A program made the translations under genes and the position numbers. DNA of 64,000 bases from NCBI GenBank assembly GCA_963082875.1, contig OY720101.1, positions 310,001 through 374,000 of the forward strand. Direction: 5' to 3'. Positions 41,225-51,088 of the stretch are shown here, piece after piece. The first letter of the stretch is position 1, and every line of letters begins with the position of its first letter. The notes under the pieces are model-generated. The model made no database searches. It worked only from the letters and a program-made list of their open reading frames with translations, and was not told the DNA's origin. The stretch comes from Corella eumyota (lineage: Eukaryota; Chordata; Ascidiacea; Phlebobranchia; Corellidae).

Positions 41225-44149
41225 TCATAAATACAACAATTGAATCAATTGTGACCTCAGAGTAGGACAATTCAACCACAATTTGTTTTCTTTAATAATT
41301 AAACTTCGGACACATTTTTTCGTAAATTTAGGAAAATAAACCTGTTGTGAAATATGACCCAAAATTGAGATTAACCCGCGAGGGTCATTCACTGGTTTTA
41401 TCTTTTTATCCTCACTTTTAATTAACCCAATTCGGACCAAAAAGGGGTTAATTACAAGCATGGGGGTGTTGGGGTATTTATCGAATGCATCAGCGCACAA
41501 GATATCAGCGCATTGAAATATTGAACATCGTAGTTTCTCACTTTGGGGGTTTTTGCAGGAGTTCAAATCGAGCAAACAATTTTCATCCATTAGTTCTGTG
41601 AAAAAAAAGGAACCTGGTGATAAAAAGATGTAAAAAAAGATACAAAATAAGTATTTTAAATTTGCTAAAACAAAAAAAGCATTATAGTAAAACTAAGGAC
41701 TTCAAGAAATTAAATTTCAGACTCCTTAACTTTAGGTTTAACTATTACATTTTCAAAAATTAAGACTGAAATTTTCCAAAAAATGAATCTGATTAAAAAG
41801 AGATAAAAGTATGCAAAAAGGGGATTAAATTTTCTACAACAGTAAGGCCAAAAAGCTTAAACCTACAACTCTGGGAAACTAAAGTTAAAGCAAATTTAAT
41901 CTACCTGACAACTTAGAGCAAGCATCAATCGTAGCTTCAGCATTTGTAACAATCTCTGCAACTTCCTCCAACAATAATGCTCTCTCCTCCTCACCCAAAC
42001 CTACAAGTTGTTTTCCTGTGACTGTTTGTAAAAAGTTTTTGGCTGTCAGCTTGACTGCTGGGTGTCCGTTGGTCTGCTGTTCAATGCTCGTGTTTGATTG
42101 GTCGACAGATTCCTCCTCGGACTCTTCTGATTGGTCAGATTCATCTTCGTCATCGCTTAGAGAACTTAGTTTGTCAAAATATTTAAAGTTTTTAGCAATT
42201 TCTTTTATTTCTTCGACACCATCTTCACCAAATTGATTTCCATTTAACTCCAGTGTTTCCAAATTTTCTTTCCCTGCCACTGCATTACAAACAGCGATTC
42301 CCCCATCTAATTCTATCTCCCCAAACGCCAAAATTAAACTTTTAAGACCTGGATTTGAATCTTTTAAACCTTTTGCGATTGATTCTGCTCCTTTCGTTCG
42401 CACCAAACAATCCCCGAAATTAATTATTTCCAACGAGTTAATATTATTTATCGCTTCTCCCATTGCAATAGCGCCTCTAGCAGTGAAAGTGTTATCGTTA
42501 AGGTTTAAATGTTGAAGGTTGGGGTTATGCTTGACTGCATGGGCAAGCGCTTCAACCCCCTCATGTTGGATCCCATTTTGTGGAAGTTGGATTTCTGTTA
42601 AAGTCCCGATTTGCTTGAATGCTTTTGCTAGTGCCTTTGCACCAGGGTTTTCTAATCTAAAACAATTTGTTTTTATTAAAATATGTTTTAAGGTATATTC
42701 ATAGTATTCTAAAGAATAAAAAAACTACAACATTTTAGTAATTATTAAATCATATTAATTTGTACTTTTGATATTATATTTTGCTTTACAGTAAAAAACA
42801 ATACAGAATCAAAAGAATCAAATGAATATTAAATAGATCCAATGCATTAAGTGTATTCTAAAGGATGGACTGAAGTTAAAGTTTAATAGATTCAATATAT
42901 TCAGTGCATTTGATCAATTAAATATAGATTCAATCAAGTTTATTATAAATGCATTCTTGCTTTATAATTCCTTGTTACTAAAATCATAAAAATATTTACC
43001 TGTTTCTGCCAGCAATGAAGACTTTTAAGGCAAGAGGTTTTCCAAGTTTAGAGCTTTTATTGTGACAATTAATTAGAGCATTGGCAAGAATGATTCCTCC
43101 ACCCCCCAAGCCATTATTATTAAACTTTAAAATTTGGATGTTGAAAGCAGAAGGACTTTCAAGTAAATCTACACAAGCCTGCAACACAAAAAATTTATTT
43201 AATTTTAACAAAAAATACAAATATCAAAAATCTATTTTTAACGTTTTATTCTTAATGTGGAATAGTCGAGTTTACAATCTTAACATAGAGTAACATTTGT
43301 TACCCCAACCTAGTCTCGGGTCGACTTTAGTATTTTGGGATATTATAAATTATAATAGCCTGATAATTATGCTGCTGATTAAGTGTTGGCTCAGCAAGGG
43401 TTACAGCATAGGAACAGTAAGAATCGAACCTAGGGCCTCATGTAGTTAAGCCAAGTGTTTTGTAATTAACCCAACTTACTTTAGCGCAGTCAGGGCCAAA
43501 AGCATTATCACTTAAATCCAACTCCACCAGATTTGCTTTTGCGCTTATTATAGCCTCCCCTAGTGACGTAAGTGATATCGGAATCTCCGATCTAAGTCGC
43601 CCAGTAAACATGTCGGCCCATAGACATCTTTGCAGCTCGGGCTTATCTCGCAACACTTCAGCGATTCTCTTTGCCGCTTCAACGCCCACAGTGTTTCCAA
43701 CTAATTCAAATATTTCAAGGTCATTGCATTCTTGAAGAGTTCGAATTATTTCATCAGCATCTTCACCTGTTAGAAAATGTTTAAAATGAAATAACACGAG
43801 ACTATTTTTTAAATTAAGAATGACTAACAAACTAAAGCAAAATTTAATTGATTAATCTGTTATTTATTTAACTACAGAATGAGTGACTTTATTCATGAAA
43901 CTTTAAGCCAAAATTTGCAATTTTAAATTTACTTTCGTTTGTCTGTTTACTGTTTAGCAGTTTGTTCGTTTTAGTTCCAGTTTTATTAATCAGTCAGTGG
44001 AGCAGTAATATTAAATACAATATGTAAAGAAAATATAACAAACCTTTATCAAGTTTAAGACCTTGGCCTTTAAAGCTGATTGTATTTCCCTTTTTCACGT
44101 TCGTTTTTTCCAGCAAATTTGCAACATCATTTATTTCTTTTTGGGTCAT
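41225..44149 (-). CDS. RANGAP1: Ran GTPase-activating protein 1, 5 exons
   Basis: Exons 5' to 3': 44044-44149, 43480-43766, 43000-43178, 41905-42656, 41225-41595. They sum to 1695 nt (564 aa), close to human RanGAP1. Leucine-rich repeats occupy roughly residues 30-350, including WADMFTGR, the segment that carries the Ran-activating region. A strongly acidic stretch follows (about 354-378), then the C-terminal domain. That domain contains GLIKSED around residue 500, matching the vertebrate SUMO acceptor context GLLKSED (psi-K-x-E). The protein stimulates GTP hydrolysis by Ran on the cytoplasmic side of nuclear pores and at spindles; SUMO modification attaches it to RanBP2 in vertebrates. The start is the only ATG in the first exon ([13 protein letters not shown]). 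Confidence 0.95.
43252..43472 (-). mobile_element. tRNA-derived SINE, family 2, in intron 2 of RANGAP1
   Basis: Shares the family tail (AACATAGAGTAACATT, then ATTATGCTGCTGATTAAGTG on the plus strand) and a decayed tRNA-like head. It ends only about ten bases from the donor of exon 2. Confidence 0.7.
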
Positions 44150-44718
44150 TTTTAGGAACTTTTGATTTAATCAACAACAACAATTAAAAGAGGTCTAAAT
44201 AAAGAAGAATATAAAACAATTAAAAATTAATAATTGAATTTAAAACTTCATATTCTTAGGTTACTGTTTACTTCATTTTATTAGTCAAAAATTTAGAAAA
44301 AAAATCCAATAAAAAATGTTTTAAACCGCGCAAATTAATTTATCGTGGCGCAATAGTTGTGACCAAAATGAGTTCGACAAAAGTTGTGAATTTCTTTTTA
44401 GTAGAATATTTTTACGTGCCACAAATATTTAAACGCGCTACAAACATACTTTTGTTTAAATTATAGATTTAACAATTGTTTTTAATTGATTAAACCTAAG
44501 GTTAAGCAAGTATCTGTATGATATGCTGTATAGTAAGTATATTATTATTATCCAGGCTGTATCAATATAGGTAACGCTATTTTCGATATAATAACAAAGA
44601 AGCACAATAGAATGGGATTATTTAAAGCCGTTAACTATACCAATACTGTAGTAGTAGTAAAATAAAGGTCTATATGTAGTTAGCTTTGCCAGTTAAACAT
44701 AAGTGTAAATATTTGAAA
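44150..44718. promoter_or_regulatory. Divergent promoter region, RANGAP1 and kelch gene K1
   Basis: A 569-base gap between two genes transcribed away from each other. It must hold both promoters. I see no TATA box or TGACGTCA copy; the DNA is AT-rich with a few CpGs near 44327-44350. Confidence 0.45.
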
Positions 44719-47238
44719 ATGGGCATTTGTTCATCAATTCAAGAAAATATCGTTTACCCGAATCAGTAAGTAGTTATTTTAAAACAATTAAAAAGTTTAA
44801 TATCTTTTTGAATATATTATACATAATCTAATATTATTTATATTTGCAGGATAAATCCAATATACCTTAAAGGTAAGCTTAATAGATTATGTTTTCAATA
44901 ACTAAAGAAATAAATGGTTGAACGCTTATTAACTTAAACATTAACGTAATTTAGAAGATCATGTTCACAAGTTCATGTTGGTTTTGGGTGAAAAAGATTT
45001 TACATACAACGTTGAAACAAAAGAAATTACTAGAATATATAAGGTAAAAGCGTAAGAGTAATGTGTTTGAATCACCATTATCTTTACAATAAACGTTTAT
45101 ACATTTTAAAAATTACTGAAAAGTGTAAAAATTTAACCTAAATTTCTAAGGACCGAATTCACAAATACGACAACGCTTCAAATGCATCTGCCAACAATAT
45201 TGTATTCGAGTTAGGGGGTTGCGGACCCCCTCAAGAGAAAACGGTAGAAGGGGTTGAGTTCGTTCAATATCTTAACTTCGATTCACTAGAGTTAGGATGG
45301 CAACAAGCGACGCCAATGCCCTTTAAAGGGTTTCACATGGCTGCTACGTCATTAGAAGGTATATTGTGACGTCATAAGTTTATTAATAACAACTTAGATG
45401 AGAGAATATTTAAAATTTAATTTAAGGCAAGTTTTTGTGTAAAACTTTATATTTGCCCTGTTTTTACATAGCAATTCTTCAAGTTATTGTCCAGCCACCT
45501 AGTTACAGTTTGGAACTATTGTAGTTCATAGAATTGCTGGATTAGGGGAATTTCCAGTTTAAAATATTTGACAACGTCACAATAGGTTATTGTATAAGTC
45601 ACAAATAATTCAAATATTTTCTCACATGATTAGGCTACATTTAAAAAACTAATTTTTCAAACTAATTTTTTTAAAGACGCATTTTTGAAAAGTAAACCGC
45701 TATTTTGTCAAACAAATTTTGCAGACAAATTTAAATGCACTTTTTGTTAAATTACGAAAAAGAATTAAAAATCAATTCTACCTAAAAATATTTAAAATAT
45801 ATTTTTAGGTAAACTTTATACTTTTGGTGGTATACGACAGAAGAAATCATCGACAATTAAACCAAAATATATCATCAAATTAATTCATGTTTACGATATT
45901 TTAACCAGTAGATGGAGCTGTTGTGGCAAGATGGCAGTACCAAGATATTACCACACTTCAGTTGCTTGTAATGGTAAATAACCACCTTTATTCAAGGGAA
46001 ATTTCAAATAGCTAAATCTTTTATTTCAAATAGCTAAATCTTTTAAATAACTAAAAATATCTCCACCCTTAATCGCATTTAATACTATAGCCGTATACCG
46101 GTTATGGCATTAGATTACTAGCCGAAAGATTTTGGGTTCGAGCCGCACCAATGCCACACTAGTCACCCTAAAGCCTCGTGTTAACAGATAGCTTAAACAC
46201 GTCACAATAACAGCACATTTTTACTTAATAAAAATATAAAAATTAGCACCTCAAAATAATATAAAAATGCATTGAAAAAAAACGCTAAATACAACCGTGT
46301 TATTACTTATTCAAATTAACGTTTAAACAAATTTATCCTAAGGTAAAATCTATTCGTTTGGAGGAAATAGTAGGTTCGGATCGGATATTACAGATATTGA
46401 ATGTTTTGACCCTGCAACGGGACTTTCCCAGGTTGTATCAGAAATGCCCCTGCAAATTGATGACCCATGTGTAGTGCAAGTAAAAGGGATGTTTTACATT
46501 TTGGGTAAAATTAATCGTAAAATTAATTTTAAATAGTGTTTTTATGTATTCATTTATTCTTGATGCAAAAAAAGTCGACTTCACGACCCAAACATAGAGT
46601 AACATTTGACACACCGACCTAGTTTTAAGTTGCCTGTGGCAGTTTGGGATATTATTGATTATAATTGCCCTATAATTAAACTGCTAATTAAGTGCTGGCT
46701 CAGCAAGAGTTCTTAACGATTATAGCGCCTCACTCAAGGGCGCTACAGCATGAGAGCAGTGGGAATTACACCCAGGACCTCATGTAGCAAAGTGTTCTTT
46801 TTACTAATTTAAGCCATTGGTCTTTCAACATAATTTTAAGTTGTGAGAGTTAGTTTTGTATTTTAATCCTACGTCATCCACACAGGAAGTGACGTCATGC
46901 GAAACACTCGTCGAATCTTCCTCATGTTCGATCCCACCGAGCATCGATGGTTTAACATCAAGAGCGAGATGAACAATGGGAGGTCGTCGTTGAGCGCATG
47001 CGTAGTGGGGGACAAGATCTGCACAATAGGCGGGTATGACGTCATATTAATTATCATTTTTAGTACTTATGTTACGTCACAACCAGGTAAATTGTTTTAA
47101 ATTTTTTTTTAAAGTTTCTACAACGCTTCACCGAACATCGAAGTTTTTGACCCCAAATCTGGAAAGTGGGTCTTTGATCAATCAACCGGATCCGTCTCTT
47201 GGGTGGATTGGAAACGTCAGCGAGTTGTTCCTATATGA
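44719..47238 (+). CDS. Kelch-repeat propeller protein K1 with acylation-type N-terminus
   Basis: Exons: 44719-44765, 44850-44872, 44955-45043, 45151-45358, 45809-45973, 46343-46504, 46886-47033, 47115-47238; 966 nt (321 aa). The N-terminus MGICSS has Gly2 and Ser6, as in N-myristoylated proteins, with Cys4 available for S-acylation. The rest is kelch-type: blades with GKLYTFGG, GKIYSFGG and DKICTIGG followed by aromatic/Trp positions (SRWSCC, HRWFNI, GKWVFD). Introns fall just before or inside the Gly-Gly of each blade, so roughly one blade is encoded per exon. There is no BTB or BACK domain. It may be a membrane-tethered scaffold, but the function is unknown to me. It is the first of three tandem paralogues; identity between them looks low by eye outside structural positions. 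The C-terminus is QRVVPI. Confidence 0.85.
46081..46240 (+). mobile_element. tRNA-derived SINE, family 1, in intron 5 of K1
   Basis: Has the B-box-like GGGTTCGAGCCGCACCA and the tail ACAGATAGCTTAAACACGT, matching the element at 10721-10878. Confidence 0.6.
46553..46812 (-). mobile_element. tRNA-derived SINE, family 2, in intron 6 of K1
   Basis: Plus-strand landmarks are TTGATG...GTCGACTT, ACATAGAGTAACATTTG, a TAATTGCC/TAATTAAACTGCTAATTAAGTG core, CACTCAAGGGCGCTACAGC and a decayed tRNA-like head at the right end. Confidence 0.75.
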
Positions 47239-48015
47239 CGTCATAAAACGACAAAAATCACTTTGTTTCTTCCTTGTTGGTAAAGTTTTTGCATCCTTAA
47301 CGTCATCTGGGGATGCAAATTAAGAGAATGACGTCATCAAGCCTTTTCAATTGTTAAAAACAAACTTGGTTAATTAGTTTGCAAATGTTGCAAATACCAA
47401 CAGATTTAAATATTTGTTTACATAGGTGTTTTGTTTAAAAAATTACTTTTCATTCTTATCTCAGGTCTACTACAAAAAAATAAATTTAAAATTAAAAAAG
47501 TTTAAAATAAATTATTGTTTTGGATGATTAAGTTAGTTAGTGAAGCTATTTTAGGGGAGAAGAGGCTTTATAGTGTAAACAAGGGACTTTCTACCGAACA
47601 AACAACCCCTATTATGACGTAGATCATCGCCTTTGTTCCAAAGAAACCATAGTAACGGAAAACCCCCGTGTTTTGTGAAAATTATTGGAGCGTAGTTTCG
47701 TAATAGAAGGGTTTAAAATAACAACAACCAAGTTTAAAAAAAAATTATAGTCGTTTAATAAAGTAACTCCTTTTTTATTTAAATAAATAATAATTGAACT
47801 TTTTAACTAAACAAAATAAATTGCAAGGTTCAGATTTAAATATTATAGTTTTTTGAACTTAAAGGTATATTTAAAAAAAATATTAATTAAATTTTTTAAG
47901 TAAACGAAATAAACTGCAAGGTTCAGACATAAATATTATTAAACTCAAAGGTCTATTTTATAAATATTTTTGTAAATATTTTGTATTTTAAAATGTAAAT
48001 AAATTGTTAATCATA
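47239..48015. other. Intergenic, K1 to K2, with an internal duplication
   Basis: Contains two imperfect copies of a segment of about 75 bases (near 47800-47880 and 47887-47956). They share TGCAAGGTTCAGA and TAAATATTAT, followed by an AAAGGT-TATTT stretch. TGACGTCA occurs at 47236 (overlapping the K1 stop) and 47329. The K2 promoter should lie here. Confidence 0.6.
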
Positions 48016-50706
48016 ATGGGAGGGGTCTGCTGTAAAAGTGAAGTTCAAAATATCATGTAAGTTAACTATCTTATTCTTAAATATTATATAATAAATATTC
48101 ATTTTTAATTTATATTTTTACATTTTTTCAGTAATCCTGCAAAAGCAAATGCAGAAGATGGTAAGCTACATACTTATAATTGTTGAATAAAAATATTCGT
48201 ATATTTAATAAAAAAATGAATATTTAATTTAAAATTTAAATTTATTTTGGTTAAAAATAAAATTAAAAAAAATATTAATATTAATTTATAGAAACCTATA
48301 AGACTAGAGGTTTGTTGGTTTTATCAAAATATGAAAATAAAGATTTTATTTTTAATATTGAAACGAAAGAAAGAAAATATTTAAATAAGGTAAAAAATAT
48401 TTTTAATAAATTAATAACAAGTTTCATTGAATTTTGTAGGATTTAATTTTAAAATGTTTTTTTTGTAGCCTATAATAATATACCTAATAAAAATACCTAT
48501 TCATACATACACAATTACAAATAATTTTGAAATTTTAATTTTTATATTTTGACAGACACGAAATTTTGTTCTTAAAGATTTTGCAGCTGCATCGATTGAC
48601 AAAAAAGTGTTTATATTTGGAGGTAGCATCAAACAAGATGGAATTAAAGTTGGTAGTGATAAAGTTGAAATGTTAGATCTAAGTTCTGATAATTCTGAGT
48701 GGCAAAAATGTAACAAAATGCCATTTAAGGCAATGCATATGAGTACTGCAGTATATAAGGGTAAAATCTTATTTTATAATTATTTTCTTTTTTTTATTAT
48801 TAAAACTAAAATTATATTTTAAAAAGTGTAATTCTAATTAAAAAAAAAAAAATATTGAGTTATTTAATTTGTATTCAATAAAAATATTTACAATTAAAAA
48901 ATAACTTGATTTTATTTTTAAACTTTTTATTTAACTTAAAATTACATTTTTTTAAATTATATTCTTACATATTTGTTAAGATTTAATTTTGTATTTACAC
49001 TAAAACATTGTTATTCTTTGTAGGTAAAATTTATCTAATCAGTGGTGTGAATCAAATGGAAGATTATGAAACTGACCCAGAACATTTCCTCAAAGAAATT
49101 TATGTTTTTAATATTGTGAATAACATGTGGGGAAAAAATGGAGAAGTTTTGGTTCCAAGATGTTTTCATAAATCAGTTGCATTTAATGGTAACTTTAAAA
49201 TACATTAAAAAAAAACATTAAAATTAATAAAAAAATGTATCACTAAAATAAATTTATCCTTGATGTGGGAAGGTCGACTTTACAGCCTAAACATAGAGTA
49301 ACATCAATTATCCTGACCCAGTCTCGAGTTAGTTGCCTGTGGCAGTTTGGGATACTATGTAGATTATAATTGCCAGGTAATTATACCGCTGATTAAGTGT
49401 TGGCTTAGCAGGAGTTCATCCTGTTTATAGCACTATCTTAAAGGCGCTACAGCATGAGATCACTGGGGATCAAACCCAGGATCTTATGTAGTGTAGCAAG
49501 TGTTTTGACCACTACACCAGCCACTTACACCATTTTGCTTACTTTTTGTTTTATGAAATATGAAATGACCTATATTTTTATTTTAAATTTGACTACAAAG
49601 AGCATAAATTTACAAATATATTGATTTAAAAATAAGTTTTAGCCTTTACCTTTTAAGAAATTTGATTGTAATTATCTATGTCATCCTGAAATGGTAGCTT
49701 TAATCTAATTTATTTTAATTATTAAACACTCTAAATAAAATTTAATTTTTAAGGTAAGATTTACATTGTTGGTGGCATAGACACAACATTAAATTACACA
49801 AACAAAGTAGAATGTTATGACATCACAATGAACGATTCAACAATTATCACAACCTTACCGAAACTAGTTTCTTTTGTTGGCCTTGTAGAACTTGATGGAA
49901 TGGTTTTTGTACTGGGTTTGTTTTATTCATTTTTAACTAATGTTGATTTATATTTAGTCCATATTTAGGTTACTGTATACTTTAAACTTTTAAATATAAG
50001 CTTTGAATTGGTATTACAGTTTTCTTATAAAACTTTTGTGACCTAAACATAGAGTAACATCAGTTACTCCGACCCAGTCTCGAGTTGTCTTTTAGCAGTT
50101 TGGGATATTATAGATTATAATTGCCTGGTAATTATGCTGCTGATTAAGTGCTGGCTCATCAGAAGTTAATACCGTTTATAGCGCCTTACTTAAGGGTGCT
50201 ACAGCATGAAAGCAGTGGGGATTGAACCCACAACCTTATGGTGGTGTAGCAAGTTTTCTTACCACCACACCATGCTGCCGGTTCAACTTGTTGCATACAT
50301 TTTGATAAAATACTCAAAACTTTTTTTTAAATATTTAGGGGGTAAATGTGACGAAGAATTTGACCCTAACCCAACCCAACTTGGTCGAATTTTTCTCAAA
50401 CTTGACCCTACCTCCCTCTTGTGGGAGAATGTTATTGGGCAGATGAACCACTCGAAGTCCTCAGCATCAGTTTGTGTCGTCGGAGGCAGAATTGTGACTA
50501 TTGGAGGGTGAGTTATGACTTAATAATTTGATATATGTTATCTATATGTTAAAAGTGACAATTGTTTAAATTTTTTTATTTTAATTAGTTTAAAAGAGAA
50601 GTCAAGTGTGGTTGAAATATTTAATTATCCTCGAAGAAAATGGGAAAGTGAGAATGGTTATCTAGAGAATGATCTGTGGACCAATCAGCAAGTTGTGGCT
50701 ATATGA
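48016..50706 (+). CDS. Kelch-repeat propeller protein K2 with acylation-type N-terminus
   Basis: Exons: 48016-48056, 48132-48160, 48292-48389, 48556-48760, 49024-49188, 49754-49915, 50339-50507, 50589-50706; 987 nt (328 aa). It starts MGGVCCKS: Gly2 with Cys5 and Cys6 fits myristoylation plus double S-acylation, although position 6 is not the preferred Ser or Thr. The kelch blades read KKVFIFGG, GKIYLISG, GKIYIVGG and GRIVTIGG, with Trp/Trp-like positions in SEWQKC, NMWGKN and LLWENV. Exon phases match K1 exon for exon, confirming tandem duplication. The C-terminus NQQVVAI resembles those of K1 and K3. It lacks BTB and BACK domains. SINEs fill introns 5 and 6. Function unknown; a membrane-anchored binding scaffold is the simplest reading. 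Confidence 0.85.
49253..49528 (-). mobile_element. tRNA-derived SINE, family 2, in intron 5 of K2
   Basis: Near full length. The minus strand runs from a tRNA-like head (GTGGTGTAG-type A box region, B-box-like GGGTTTGATCC) through GGCGCCTTTAAG to the conserved tail ending ATGTTACTCTATGTTTAGGC and a CCCACATCAAGGATAA end. Confidence 0.8.
50038..50284 (-). mobile_element. tRNA-derived SINE, family 2, in intron 6 of K2
   Basis: Same family and orientation as 49253-49528. The head is complete (CCGGCAGCATGGTGTGGTGG on the minus strand), while the far end of the tail is shortened. Confidence 0.8.
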
Positions 50707-51088
50707 TGTCATAAATTGAAGGATATGATGTCATAAAAATATTGTTTAACAAAAGCAACATGACTAACAATATTAGTTATGATTTGTTTATTGATTGAAA
50801 TTTAGTAAATTATATTAAGTTTTGCTATGCACTTTGTTTAATTTGTGTTACCTAATTTATATTTACATTGTGTTGGATTTTAAAAGTGTTATTTTAGTTA
50901 AATGTATATCACAGTGTTATTATTAAAACTGTTAAACGATTCTTTTTCAAAATGTTATTGTTTTGTGTTGTTATTTAATTTACAAAATAATTTGAATGTG
51001 CTGAAAGATATATTTTACATCACTATTTATATTTTACATAAATTAACAAAATATTTGTTTATTTTTTAGAGTTAGGGTTTAATTAAAC
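50707..51088. other. Intergenic, K2 to K3
   Basis: A 382-base AT-rich gap holding the K2 3' end and K3 promoter. TGATGTCATAAA occurs directly at the K2 stop and a second copy follows about 22 bases later. Nothing else was recognised. Confidence 0.5.

Noticed and set aside
42018-42236. 72-codon plus-strand ORF
   Set aside because: Antisense shadow of the acidic, Ser-rich part of RanGAP1.
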